Assembly: GCF_003931565.1 (NCBI RefSeq)
Contig: NZ_RRYI01000003.1
Location: 248,001-312,000 of the forward strand
DNA: 64,000 nt
Reading direction: 5' to 3'
From: Caulobacter sp. 602-1
GTDB lineage: Bacteria > Pseudomonadota > Alphaproteobacteria > Caulobacterales > Caulobacteraceae
Made by a program: the position numbers and the translations under genes. Positions 24,581 through 33,420 of the stretch are shown here, piece after piece (within the stretch, counting starts at the first letter, position 1; each line of letters opens with the position of its first letter). The notes under the pieces were generated by a model. The model was not told the DNA's origin. It did no database searches and worked only from the letters and a program-made list of their open reading frames with translations.

Positions 24581-25546
24581 CTAGCGGACGCCAGCCTCGG
24601 CGAGGAAGGCGGCCGTATCGTCGGCCGAGCGCTGCGGGATCTCGACCTGCGGCAGATGGCCGACCTTCGGATAGACGATCAGCTTCGCGCCAGGGATGGC
24701 CTCCGCGAACCTGTGGGCGCCGGCGACCTCGATCAGCGGATCGATCTCGCCCCACAGAACCAGGGTCGGAGCCTTGATGGTCGAGAGGATCTCCCGGGTC
24801 GCCTGGCTGTGCTTGCCGGGCTGGATCGACATCAGGATGGCGCGGTGGCCCGGGGCGCGCTGCAGCTCGGCCCAGCGATCGATGAAGGCGTCGGTGATCA
24901 CGGCCGGATCCCCGACCTCGCCGCGCAGACCCGAGCGGATCAGAGGCTTGTTGTCGATCGAGCGCAGGAAGGCGCGGCCCCACGAATACTTCAGCAGCTT
25001 GAAGGCCAGGGGCGGCTTCTTCAGGCTCGTGGAGGGCCAGCCGGCGGCGTCGACCAGGATCAGACCGTTGACGCGGTCCGGATGGCGCACCGCGACCTGC
25101 CAGGCCACGCCGCCGCCCATCGAATTGCCGGCGATGGCGAACTTGGGAAGGTTCTCCTTGGCCGCCAGGGCGTCGACCAGATCGGCGAAGCCATCGGCCG
25201 AGGCGACATAGCCGTCCGGCGCGCGGGTCAGGCCGTGACCCGGCAAGTCCACGGTGATGATCCGGTAGCGATCGCCGAGCCGGGCGACCCAGCCCTCCCA
25301 CGAGAAATGCGAGTCGCCGAAGCCGTGAACCAAAACGAGCAGCGGCCCGTCGGCCTTGCCTTCGTCCTTGTAGTGCAGGCGCACGCCGCCGGGCAGGTCG
25401 GCGTAGCGCGAGGCCTTGGTCGCGTATCTGGCCTCGAGCGTCTCGTAGGGGATGTCGGGGCCGCGCAGCAGCAGCCAGCCGACGAAGCCTATGAGGACGA
25501 CCACGACAGCAAGGCCGCCCAGGATCAGCAACAGGGTCTTCAACAT
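24581..25546 (-). CDS. Membrane-anchored alpha/beta hydrolase
   Basis: A 321-aa alpha/beta hydrolase with an N-terminal helix (about 4-26, TLLLILGGLAVVVVLIGFVG) acting as membrane anchor or uncleaved signal. Oxyanion motif is LVHGFGDSHFSW, nucleophile Ser142 in GNSMGGG, acid in WGEIDPLIE, and His in KVGHLPQVE. Most likely displayed on the periplasmic face, where it could cleave an ester or amide in a compound brought in by the TonB receptor encoded 32 nt upstream. ATG at 25546 has AGGAG about 9 nt before it. An upstream in-frame extension runs into the receptor gene and is rejected. Substrate unknown. Confidence 0.85.
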   Translation of the reverse strand: MLKTLLLILGGLAVVVVLIGFVGWLLLRGPDIPYETLEARYATKASRYADLPGGVRLHYKDEGKADGPLLVLVHGFGDSHFSWEGWVARLGDRYRIITVDLPGHGLTRAPDGYVASADGFADLVDALAAKENLPKFAIAGNSMGGGVAWQVAVRHPDRVNGLILVDAAGWPSTSLKKPPLAFKLLKYSWGRAFLRSIDNKPLIRSGLRGEVGDPAVITDAFIDRWAELQRAPGHRAILMSIQPGKHSQATREILSTIKAPTLVLWGEIDPLIEVAGAHRFAEAIPGAKLIVYPKVGHLPQVEIPQRSADDTAAFLAEAGVR

Positions 25547-25578
25547 CGTTCGAGGCTCCTGGGCGGGCGGGTGCTGAA

Positions 25579-27810
25579 CTAGAAGCGATACTGGGCGCGG
25601 ACGCCATAGGTCGCCGGCCGCCCCGGCGCGGCGACGTCGATCAGCGGCAGGAAGAAGTTCCGCGTCAGGTCGTACCTGGTGTTGAAGACGTTGCGCGCGA
25701 AGGCGGTCAACGCCCACGGTCCCCTGGCCGGCGACAGGGTCACGCTGGCGTTGGCCAGCCAGTAGGAGTCGACATCGTAGCGCGACCCCAGCAGCAGCGG
25801 CTTGGTCTTGTCGTGGAAGGCGTAGTTGCCCTGCGCCTCGACCTCATAGTCGCCGACGGCCCAGGTATAGGACACGTCGCCGCCGTAGCTGAGCGGTGGG
25901 AAGCCGACCTTGGCCCCGGTGCGCGAGATATAAACGGCGTGGCCTGCCGCGACGCTGGCCGGGATATCCAGATCGTTCGTGTATTTGTCGAACTTGCCGG
26001 TCTTGTAGCCCAGCGACTGGCCGATCCGGAGATCCGGGACCGGGCGCCAGGTCAGCTCCAGCTCACCGCCGTAGATGTGCGACTTCTGAGCGTTGACGAT
26101 GGCCCCGATCGGGCCGTTGTTGATGTCGTAGATCGCCGACTGAACCTGCTGGTCCTTGTAGTCGTAATAGAACACCGAGCCGTTCAGCTGGACGGTGTTG
26201 GCCGCGAAGCTGGACTTGAACCCGGTCTCGTAGGCCCACAGGGTCTCGGGCTTGAAGCCGTCGACGGCCGCGGCGTCGCCGCGATTGTAAGAGGTGAAGC
26301 CGCCCGACTTCGTGCCCTTGCTGACGCTGGCATAGAGCAACACGCCGTCGACCGGCTTGTACTCCAGGGCCAGCTTGCCGGTCACCGCCTTGTTCTTCAG
26401 CGACTTGTCGTCGGTCGGGCTGAAGTTGGTCGGCGGCGCGCCGGGGGCGAAGACGCCGGCAGTGACGAAGTCGAACTGCTGGCGCTTTTCATCCTCGCCA
26501 CGCAGGCCGGCCACCAGTTTCAGCCTGTCGCTGAGCGCGTATTCCAGCTGGCCGAACAGCGAGGCCGATCGGACCTTCTGGCTGTAGGTCGTGCGCGTGT
26601 CGAACAGCAGCGACTGGTAGAAGTCCGAATAGAAGGCCTCATCGATGGTCTCGCGCGAATAGTAGCCGCCGACCAGCCATTGCAGCGGGCCTTCGGTCTT
26701 CGACGAGGCCCGCAGCTCCTGTGAGAACACCTTGGCGTCGGTATCGAAATAGGTCCCGGCATAGGCGTACTGGGAGGCGTCCCAGTCGTTATATTCCTTG
26801 CGGCGCAGCTTCTCGTACGCGGTGATCGACACCAGGTCGACACCCCCGGTCTCGCCGTGGGCGCGCAGGGAGACGCCGCTGCTCTTGGTGTCATGGAATG
26901 GCTTGGCGTTCGCGGCGATGCCGGTCAGCGTCGCGAAGGCGGCCGAGCCGCCCCAGCCGGTGTTCTTGCGGCTGGCGTCGGCGGGGATGGTCGGCAGGCT
27001 GGCGTTATAGCCCAGAGGATTGAACAGATAGAGTCCGGTCGGCTCGGACTTGTCGTAGCCGGCATGGATGCTGAGCAGGACGTCAGCCTTGTCGTTCGGC
27101 GTCCAGGCCAGTTGGCCGCGCACCGAGCTGGTGTCCTTGTCGCCCAGCTTCTGACCCGTGGCGCGGTTCTTCTGCCAGGCGCCGCCCTGGTCGGTGACGA
27201 AGGCCAGGCGACCGCTGAGCGTGTCGCCGAGCGGTCCGGACACATGGCCTTCGGCCTTGAATTCATCGTTGTTGTCGTACTCCGCGGTCAAGCCGGCCGA
27301 CAGCGACGGGGTCGGCCGGTTGGTGATGAAGTTGATCGCGCCGCCGGTCGTGTTGCGGCCGTACAGAGTGCCCTGCGGCCCGCGCAGCACTTCCACGCGG
27401 GCGATGTCGAACAGCAGGCCCTGGGTCTGGGCCTGGATCGGATAGGCCACCTCGTCGACGCTGACGCCGACGGTCGAGGAGTTGTTCGAGGCGTAGTCAT
27501 CGAAGCCGACGCCGCGCAGGCGGAAGCTGGGCTGGCCGCTACCGAACTGGGGCGTGATCTCCAGGCTCGGCGTGGCGTACTGCAACTGGTTCACCGTGGC
27601 CACGCCGCGCGCGACCAGCTGCTCGCCGGAGATCACGGACAGGGCCACGCCCACGTCCTGGGCCGATTGCTCGCGGCGCTGCGCGGTGACGATCACCTGC
27701 TCCACGGCGGCGTCGCCGGATGCCTGAACGCCGGCCTGAGCCCAGGCGGAGCCCGCGAAAGCCGCGCCTAGGGCGCCAGCGGCGGTTCCGATAAGAAGAC
27801 GCTTGATCAC
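25579..27810 (-). CDS. TonB-dependent outer-membrane receptor (uptake operon)
   Basis: A 743-aa receptor with signal peptide MIKRLLIGTAAGALGAAFAG ending SAWAQ and a TonB-box-like EQVIVTAQRREQSAQDV. The plug (about 30-200) contains VEVLRGPQGTLYGRNTTGGA, then a 22-strand barrel ending in an aromatic residue (YGVRAQYRF). It is the iron-complex/xenobiotic-like subclass common in Caulobacter and sphingomonads, and ligands can rarely be predicted. Start is GTG at 27810. First gene of a minus-strand operon continuing through hydrolase, TTC38-like protein and ABC importer, so receptor and importer probably share a substrate. Confidence 0.93.
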   Translation of the reverse strand: MIKRLLIGTAAGALGAAFAGSAWAQAGVQASGDAAVEQVIVTAQRREQSAQDVGVALSVISGEQLVARGVATVNQLQYATPSLEITPQFGSGQPSFRLRGVGFDDYASNNSSTVGVSVDEVAYPIQAQTQGLLFDIARVEVLRGPQGTLYGRNTTGGAINFITNRPTPSLSAGLTAEYDNNDEFKAEGHVSGPLGDTLSGRLAFVTDQGGAWQKNRATGQKLGDKDTSSVRGQLAWTPNDKADVLLSIHAGYDKSEPTGLYLFNPLGYNASLPTIPADASRKNTGWGGSAAFATLTGIAANAKPFHDTKSSGVSLRAHGETGGVDLVSITAYEKLRRKEYNDWDASQYAYAGTYFDTDAKVFSQELRASSKTEGPLQWLVGGYYSRETIDEAFYSDFYQSLLFDTRTTYSQKVRSASLFGQLEYALSDRLKLVAGLRGEDEKRQQFDFVTAGVFAPGAPPTNFSPTDDKSLKNKAVTGKLALEYKPVDGVLLYASVSKGTKSGGFTSYNRGDAAAVDGFKPETLWAYETGFKSSFAANTVQLNGSVFYYDYKDQQVQSAIYDINNGPIGAIVNAQKSHIYGGELELTWRPVPDLRIGQSLGYKTGKFDKYTNDLDIPASVAAGHAVYISRTGAKVGFPPLSYGGDVSYTWAVGDYEVEAQGNYAFHDKTKPLLLGSRYDVDSYWLANASVTLSPARGPWALTAFARNVFNTRYDLTRNFFLPLIDVAAPGRPATYGVRAQYRF

Positions 27811-28053
27811 TGGTCTATCCCCATTGTCGACGCCGGGAGAACGCGCCGCGTTTGCGGGATTAGAATTCCTATCGAAATGATGGGAATTGAAATGGAGATT
27901 TCCTGCCCAGAGGCCAAGCTTCTCTAATCGATGTTCAACCGGCTTGAAAATCCTACCGGAGGCGAACCTCGGCGGAAAGCGGCGGAGCTACGGCCCGCAA
28001 GGCGAGGCCGATCCTCCTCATCGCTGGCGCGCGCTTCGCCGAGCGCGGAAGCG
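27811..28053 (-). promoter_or_regulatory. Promoter region of the TonB-to-ABC uptake operon
   Basis: A 243-nt gap between the patatin stop and the receptor start. It becomes AT-rich at about 27858-27930. AATTCC (27864-27869) and GGAATT (27883-27888) form a loose 6-bp dyad. No consensus promoter or riboswitch could be named. Confidence 0.3.
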
Positions 28054-29214
28054 TCACAGCGCGTTGAGGAACTCTTCCCATGGCTCCAGACGCACCGCGG
28101 GGTTTTTCCAGAAGTCCGCCTTCGCGGCGGCCGCTCGGCCGGCCTCGAAGGAGGCTTTCATGGCTTCGGTGTCGAAGTCGAGCATGGAGCCGTTGGCGGT
28201 CGCGGCAGGGCGGGCGGGGATCGAGGCGACGCTCAAGGGGATGTTGTTGCCTATGCAGAACGTGGTCGCGACATTCAGCGCCTGACGATAGGAGACCCGT
28301 AGCATCGTGTCGAAGCTGCGGATCAGGACGCCCGGCAGACTCGGTGATGTCGTGCGCGGCGATGGATCGATCACCGTGTTGATGAGGACGTGGACGCGAC
28401 CGCGCCGCAGTCGCCGGCCGACCCGCAGCCAATGCAGCAGGGCTTCGGGCAGGATGAACAGCGGCGTGGTGACGCCGCCGTCGACGTGCAGTTCGTCGAA
28501 GAACTGGCCGTCCGCTTCGCAGTGGATCAGCCGCGGCGGAAACAGGCCCGGCAGGCTGGCCGAGGCGGCGAGAACCAGCCGGAACATCTCCACGGCGGAG
28601 GATCCGCCCCGGCGCGCGATCTCGCCCATGTCCCAGATGGACGGACGCTGGCTGTCGAGATCGGTGGTGGCGATCAGCAGGCGGCGGTCGCGGCCATGTT
28701 CCGCGGCGACGGCGTCGACCAGAGCCTCGTCGATGAACGGAGCGATCAAACCATCAAGGCTCTCGGCGCTCAGCAGCCCACCCTGGAGCACGCCCGCGAG
28801 CGCCGTCCACCGGAACTGTTCGGCCGCCCGCCCTCCGGTATAGGCCTCCTTAAGCCGCTCGTCCCACGCGGGGCCCAGAAAGGCGAACGGCGCGATCAGG
28901 GCGCCCGTGCTCACCCCGGTGACGATGTCGAACCGGGGACGGCATCCGGCCTGGCCAAGACCCACCAAGGCGCCGGCGCCATAGGCTCCGCCCGCCGCGC
29001 CGCCCGAGATCGCCAGAACGTTGAATTCGTCGCCGCCCAGCCGAGGCTGGGGAAGCGCCAGGCGGTCGGCGGCGGCCCGGAGCGAGACTTCCGCTTCCTC
29101 GAAACTCAGTCGCGCGCCCGCGAAGCCGCTGGGTTGGGCCGCCGGCGATGGCGGCGCGGGCAGGCGGCGAGACCAGAGTTCGTCAAGCGCCCAATCAAAC
29201 TTGTGATCCGACAC
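28054..29214 (-). CDS. Patatin-like phospholipase
   Basis: A 386-aa patatin-family lipid acyl hydrolase. The glycine-rich oxyanion segment is ISGGAAGGAYGAGAL (about 69-83), the nucleophile Ser102 is in GVSTG, and the dyad Asp245 is in VDGGV. No signal peptide, so probably cytoplasmic or injected onto membranes, acting on phospholipids or other acyl esters. GTG at 29214 is chosen because GCGAGG lies 5 nt upstream; an in-frame TTG at 29238 has no ribosome binding site. Transcribed alone, with an FNR/FixK-like box 79 nt upstream, which suggests control by oxygen. Confidence 0.87.
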   Translation of the reverse strand: MSDHKFDWALDELWSRRLPAPPSPAAQPSGFAGARLSFEEAEVSLRAAADRLALPQPRLGGDEFNVLAISGGAAGGAYGAGALVGLGQAGCRPRFDIVTGVSTGALIAPFAFLGPAWDERLKEAYTGGRAAEQFRWTALAGVLQGGLLSAESLDGLIAPFIDEALVDAVAAEHGRDRRLLIATTDLDSQRPSIWDMGEIARRGGSSAVEMFRLVLAASASLPGLFPPRLIHCEADGQFFDELHVDGGVTTPLFILPEALLHWLRVGRRLRRGRVHVLINTVIDPSPRTTSPSLPGVLIRSFDTMLRVSYRQALNVATTFCIGNNIPLSVASIPARPAATANGSMLDFDTEAMKASFEAGRAAAAKADFWKNPAVRLEPWEEFLNAL

Positions 29215-29292
29215 CGCGGCCTCGCCCTGAGCGTCCAAGAGCGAAGCTCGATCGCCCGGGAATGATGAAACCCAACCTTATGCGCGCATCCC

Positions 29293-29306
29293 TTGATCAA
29301 GGTCAA
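29293..29306 (-). promoter_or_regulatory. FNR/FixK-like binding site upstream of the patatin gene
   Basis: TTGAT-CAAG-GTCAA matches the FNR/FixK family consensus TTGAT-N4-ATCAA at nine of ten fixed positions; the A-to-G change in the second half is common in alphaproteobacterial sites. It is centred about 85 nt upstream of the GTG start at 29214, in the 119-nt gap after the AraC stop. Regulation by low oxygen is inferred. Confidence 0.5.
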
Positions 29307-29333
29307 AGCGGGAGCACTTTGGCGGCGGCGACC

Positions 29334-30302
29334 TCAGTTCAAGGCCTCGGCGTCGGCATGACCGCGGCCCTGCCTGAACTCGCGAGGCGACAGGCCGTAC
29401 TGCTCGCGAAAGGCCCGGCTGAAGTGGGCCGAGCCGTTGAAGCCCCAGCGGAAGCAGATCTCCGAGATCGACAGCCGGGCGTGCTGTGGGCTGGCGAGAT
29501 CGATCCGGCACCGCTCCAGCCGGCGCGATCGCAGATAGTGGCTGAAGGTCTCGTTGGCCGAGGCGAACAGCTTTTGCACGTAGCGTGGCGAGACCCCCTC
29601 CTCGTCCGCGACACGCCGCAGCGACAGCTCGGCGTCGGGCAACAAGGTCTCGATGGTCTGGCAAAGTCGCTGCAGGTGCGCGGTCGGGGTCGTCGTCTCA
29701 TAGGCGTCGGAGACCGCCGCCCCCTGCTCGAGCAGGCATTGCGCGAGAAACTCCGTAAAGGCCAGGTCCACCGGCCGCAGTTGGTCGACGGAAAGGTTCT
29801 CCAGTTCCTCGGCGGTCGCGCGCAGCAGGCTCGAGAGGATGCGCGGCACGCCCTTGGATCCGTCCAGCCAGCCGACCCGCAGGTTGAAGGGCCGGATCAG
29901 CCGGTGGTCCAGCGCCACGCGTGGCGCGCGCACGAACAGGAGCCGCGAGCGGGTGTCGAGCCGCAAGGCCGCCGCCTGTCCCGTCGGGCCGAAGGCGATG
30001 TCGCCCGCCCCGACGCTGACCGCCAGCTCGTCGGTGACCAGCGTGGCTTCGCCATGCAGCAGGACCGCCAGCCAGATCGCCGCCGGCTGCGCCGTGAGGC
30101 GGCCGGCGATCGTCTGGGCGCCGGCCTCGACCAGAGCGAATTCGATCCCCAGCGGCGAGGTCAGGCAGACGACCGACGCCGCCGCAGGCTCGTTGTCCGA
30201 CAGTCCCTCGATCGGCAGGCCCAGGCGGCTCATCGCCTCGCGCCAGGCCTCCGCGCGCTCGGCGCGGGGATGGCTTTCGGTGCTGAACGACCAGGCCTTC
30301 AT
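29334..30302 (-). CDS. AraC-family transcriptional regulator
   Basis: A 322-aa regulator. The N-terminal part (about 20-190) is a ligand-sensing domain of the AraC_binding_2 type. The C-terminal part (about 215-310) has two helix-turn-helices: LSLRRVADEEGVSPRYVQKL and ISEICFRWGFNGSAHFSRAF, followed by YGLSPREFR. It follows the formamidase gene by 4 nt and is the last gene of the unit beginning with the Rieske oxygenase. It probably controls this catabolic unit and perhaps the divergent one, using a pathway compound as effector; this is inference from position. Confidence 0.92.
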   Translation of the reverse strand: MKAWSFSTESHPRAERAEAWREAMSRLGLPIEGLSDNEPAAASVVCLTSPLGIEFALVEAGAQTIAGRLTAQPAAIWLAVLLHGEATLVTDELAVSVGAGDIAFGPTGQAAALRLDTRSRLLFVRAPRVALDHRLIRPFNLRVGWLDGSKGVPRILSSLLRATAEELENLSVDQLRPVDLAFTEFLAQCLLEQGAAVSDAYETTTPTAHLQRLCQTIETLLPDAELSLRRVADEEGVSPRYVQKLFASANETFSHYLRSRRLERCRIDLASPQHARLSISEICFRWGFNGSAHFSRAFREQYGLSPREFRQGRGHADAEALN

Positions 30303-30306
30303 GGGT

Positions 30307-31383
30307 CTATGCCTTGAGCTTTGGAAAGATGTCGCGCGGGATCCTGACGTGGCAGCCTTGGGTGCCGTCGACCACCTGGGTGACCCCGAAGTCGGCCGCC
30401 ACGCTCATCAGCGAATAGGCGTCGTTCTTGGACAGGCCGACCTGGTCGCTGAGCAGGCTCAGCATCTTGGTCGAGGCGTCGCGCATGGCCAGGTTCAGGT
30501 CTTCGTTGAAGCCGTGGACGATCCACCACTTGGGGGTCTCCAGCAGCGGACCGGGCGTCTGGATGTCCTTGCGCAGCACGATCTGCATCAGGACGTTCAG
30601 CGAGCTCTCGATGGCCGTGCCGGACAGCTCGCCGTCGCCCTGGCTGACATGCGGGTCGCCGATCGAGAACAGCCCGCCATCGACCTGCACCGTGTAGTAC
30701 ATCGTGGCCCCCGCCCCGATGCGCCAGTTGTCGATGTTGCCGCCGTGCTCGCCGGGCGGGATGGTGCTGACGCGGCCGTCGACGGCGGGCGCCACGCCCG
30801 CGGTGCCCAGGTGCGGCCGGGCCGGAATCCGGATCCCCTTCAGGGCTGGTTGGCGGTCGCACTCGGGACAATGGGTGATCGTGCCCGGGATCAGGTACTT
30901 GCCCTCGAAGTCGTAGGCGTAGAGGGCGCTGGCGGTGTTGGTGTTCGGATCCAGCTCGTAGATCGTCACCCGCTCCTTCTCGCCGAACTCCTTGTAGAGA
31001 TAGCCCCAGTTGGCCGCGAGGTTGGAGCCGTAGTTGTTGCGCGGAACCATGCGCAGGTAGCGCACCTCCAGCACGTCCCCAGGCTTGGCGCCTTCGACAT
31101 GGATGGGCCCCGTCATGATGTGGACGCCCGGGTTGCGGTCTTCCTCGGGGATCTCCTTGAAGATCCGGGTGACGCCTTCGTCCATCATCAACTCAGGCGC
31201 GTCGCCGGCGTGGTGGGTGATGGCCTCGGCCTGAACGAGGTCGCCGCTCTTGATCCGCAGCGACGGCGGGGTCGACGGATCGAAATAGCCCCAGTGCACC
31301 GTCTGGGGCGTGGCCTTCAGGGTGTGCAGGGCGCCGGGAATGACGTCGGGACGGGTCTGGCCGGGTTCACAGATGAAGGGCAT
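30307..31383 (-). CDS. Acetamidase/formamidase-family amidohydrolase
   Basis: A 358-aa member of the FmdA/AmdA family, which hydrolyses formamide, acetamide or related small amides to acid and ammonia in the cytoplasm. Family blocks seen are GPIHVEGAKPGDVLEVR, PARPHLGTAGVAP, PGEHGGNIDNW, FSIGDPHVSQGDGELSG and MSVAADFGVTQVVDG. It lies 13 nt after the extradiol dioxygenase, so it probably cleaves an N-formyl or other amide product after ring opening; this is inference. ATG at 31383. Confidence 0.9.
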   Translation of the reverse strand: MPFICEPGQTRPDVIPGALHTLKATPQTVHWGYFDPSTPPSLRIKSGDLVQAEAITHHAGDAPELMMDEGVTRIFKEIPEEDRNPGVHIMTGPIHVEGAKPGDVLEVRYLRMVPRNNYGSNLAANWGYLYKEFGEKERVTIYELDPNTNTASALYAYDFEGKYLIPGTITHCPECDRQPALKGIRIPARPHLGTAGVAPAVDGRVSTIPPGEHGGNIDNWRIGAGATMYYTVQVDGGLFSIGDPHVSQGDGELSGTAIESSLNVLMQIVLRKDIQTPGPLLETPKWWIVHGFNEDLNLAMRDASTKMLSLLSDQVGLSKNDAYSLMSVAADFGVTQVVDGTQGCHVRIPRDIFPKLKA

Positions 31384-31396
31384 CGGGTCTCGGTCC

Positions 31397-32200
31397 TCAG
31401 ACGCTGGCCAAATGGGGGGTGGAGAGCGTGACCGAGGTCATGCTCAGCGAGCCGTGCTCGATATGGTCGGGGGCGAAGGTCGGGACGTCACCGGGCAGGC
31501 GCGCGCCCAGCACGTACAGCAGCGGCCAGTAGTGGTCGGGCGTCGGCACGGAGCGCTTGGCGTCCTGGCCCTGGCTCTCGAAGTCGACGGCGCGCTGCGG
31601 GGCGTCCTCGGCGATGGCGGTCTTGATGTAGTCATTGAACCGCTGCGACCAGTCGTAGGGCGCGCAGTTCCGGTCGCCCCAGTCCATGGCCGGCAGGTTG
31701 TGGACGATGTTGCCGGTGCCGACAATCAGCACGCCCTCGTCGCGCAGGGGCGCCAGGCGCTGGCCGATCTCGAAGTGCCAGGCCGGCGGCTTGGTCGCGT
31801 CCATGCTGAGCTGCACCACCGGCACGTCGGCGTCCGGGAACGCCTTGCCCAGCACCGACCAGGTTCCGTGGTCCAGGCCCCAGCCACTCTCGTCCAGGGC
31901 TACAGGCGTAGGACTGAGGACCTCGCGCACCCGCGCGGCCAGCTCGGGCGAGCCGGGCGCCGGATATTGCTGGTCGAACAACGCCTTGGGAAAGGACGCC
32001 CCGAAGTCGTGGATGGTGCGCGGCCTAGTCATGGCCGTCACCGCGACCCCGCGCGTCAGCCAGTGGGCCGAGACGCAGAGGATCGCCTTGGGCTTTCCGA
32101 CCGCGTCGCCCATGGCCTTCCAGGCCCGCGTGGTGTCGTTGGTCTCCAGCGCGATCATCGGGCTGCCGTGACCGAAGAAGATGACGGGCAGACGGCTCAC
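31397..32200 (-). CDS. LigB/DODA-type extradiol ring-cleavage dioxygenase
   Basis: A 267-aa member of the class III extradiol (LigB-like, DODA/YgiD) family, metal-dependent ring-opening dioxygenases acting on catecholic compounds. Metal-ligand candidates are His11 (FFGHGSP) and His46 (VSAHW), with a late His in IEHGSLSMTSV; the catalytic His region is DHGTWSVLG. Start is GTG at 32200, sharing GTGA with the Rieske oxygenase stop, so the two are co-translated: the oxygenase would make the diol and this enzyme would open the ring. Ring substrate unknown. Confidence 0.87.
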   Translation of the reverse strand: MSRLPVIFFGHGSPMIALETNDTTRAWKAMGDAVGKPKAILCVSAHWLTRGVAVTAMTRPRTIHDFGASFPKALFDQQYPAPGSPELAARVREVLSPTPVALDESGWGLDHGTWSVLGKAFPDADVPVVQLSMDATKPPAWHFEIGQRLAPLRDEGVLIVGTGNIVHNLPAMDWGDRNCAPYDWSQRFNDYIKTAIAEDAPQRAVDFESQGQDAKRSVPTPDHYWPLLYVLGARLPGDVPTFAPDHIEHGSLSMTSVTLSTPHLASV

Positions 32201-33420
32201 GCGGCGGCCTCCGTATTGGCCGGGGCAGGCGCGTCGCCGGCTTTCAGGGCGGCCCAGGCCTTCTGGTAGCGCGGCGTGAGCCAGCGGTTGAACTGCACCT
32301 GCGCGCCCTCCTGCCACGAGTAGCGGCCGCGGATGGCGAAGCGCGAGCGCAGGCCCTGCTGGACCAGCTCGTCGACATGCATGTCCTGGGCGATGATCTT
32401 GCCGGCCGAGGTCATGATCATCTCGAGGCGCTCCTCGAAACCGGGGCTCTCCGTGGCGCCGGGGGCCACGAGGATTCCCGTGTCCTGCTCCATGGTCTCG
32501 GGACCGGTCGGACGCAGGATCAGGTAGATGACCATGTCGCTGGTCATCACCAGCGACAGCGTCGGCGGGATGTTGGCGAAGGTGGCGCGGTTGCGGTCCT
32601 CGTCCGTCAGGTTCGGGAACACCGGCAACACCGCCTTCTGCGTTGGGTTGAAGCTGGCGTCGGCGTGCAGGGTGCCGTTGTAGCGCAGGAAGCCGGCGTC
32701 GCCCTCGCCCGCCTCGGGGAAGCTGCACAGCTCGCTCGGGATGAAGTCGTGCAACGGGCCCCGGTGTAGCTTGCTGGCGTGGTAGCCGTCGTTGTTGTTC
32801 TCGAACATGACCTTCCAGTTCCAGGCGAACTGACCGGTCATCGGCGGGGAGAGGCCATCGGCGTTCGAAAGGTCGTAGTTGGCCACCGCCGCCTCTACGG
32901 CCGTCAGGCGCGGCGTCAGCGGCGGGGCCTCGGCGTCGAAGTTGATGAAGATGAAGCCGAGCCAGACCTCGACCTTGAAGGTCGGGAGCTTGATGGCCTT
33001 TTTGTCGAAGTCGCAGGTCCGCTCCATGGCCGGGGCGTTCACCAGGTCGCCGTTCAGCGAATAGACCCAGTGGTGATAGGGGCAGACGAAGCCGCGCGTA
33101 TTGCCTCGGCCCTCGGCCACCAGCATGGCGCGGTGCTGGCAGACCGCCGACATCGCCTTGATCTGGTTGTCGCGGTTGCGCGTGACGATGATCGGCTCGC
33201 CGATGATCCGCGTCGTGAAGAAGTCGCCGGGCTCTTTCACCCAGTCGACGCGGCCCACGCACAGCCATTCGTGATTGAACAGCGCCTCCTTCTCGAACTC
33301 GTAGAAGTCGGCGTCGACATAGCAGGCGGGCGGCAGGGTCTCGGCGGTGTCGACGTTCCGCATCGAGCGGGAAAGACCCTCGAAGAAGACGTCGCTAAGA
33401 AGGGGCGGCCGCGGGCTCAT
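32197..33420 (-). CDS. Rieske non-heme iron oxygenase, alpha subunit
   Basis: A 407-aa aromatic-ring-hydroxylating oxygenase alpha subunit. Rieske cluster ligands are Cys94/His96 (CQHRA) and Cys113/His116 (CPYHHW). The mononuclear iron site is His214 and His219 with bridging Asp211 (NNDGYHASKLH). It adds oxygen to a ring or cleaves a C-O or C-N bond using electrons from a ferredoxin/reductase not found nearby; no beta subunit is present, so it belongs to the alpha-only group. First gene of a minus-strand unit continuing to the extradiol dioxygenase, formamidase and AraC genes. Confidence 0.93.
   Translation of the reverse strand: MSPRPPLLSDVFFEGLSRSMRNVDTAETLPPACYVDADFYEFEKEALFNHEWLCVGRVDWVKEPGDFFTTRIIGEPIIVTRNRDNQIKAMSAVCQHRAMLVAEGRGNTRGFVCPYHHWVYSLNGDLVNAPAMERTCDFDKKAIKLPTFKVEVWLGFIFINFDAEAPPLTPRLTAVEAAVANYDLSNADGLSPPMTGQFAWNWKVMFENNNDGYHASKLHRGPLHDFIPSELCSFPEAGEGDAGFLRYNGTLHADASFNPTQKAVLPVFPNLTDEDRNRATFANIPPTLSLVMTSDMVIYLILRPTGPETMEQDTGILVAPGATESPGFEERLEMIMTSAGKIIAQDMHVDELVQQGLRSRFAIRGRYSWQEGAQVQFNRWLTPRYQKAWAALKAGDAPAPANTEAAA

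Noticed and set aside
20937..25582. Two very long plus-strand frames (614 and 829 codons)
   Set aside because: Antisense to the binding-protein/permease fusion, TTC38-like and hydrolase genes; no recognisable domain.
27864..27888. AATTCC / GGAATT dyad as a defined operator
   Set aside because: Six-bp arms with a long spacer in an AT-rich patch are not enough; kept only as a remark on the promoter region.
29291..29302. CCTTGATCAAGG as a simple 12-nt palindrome operator
   Set aside because: The overlapping TTGAT-N4-GTCAA reading fits a known regulator family better; the palindrome alone could be chance.
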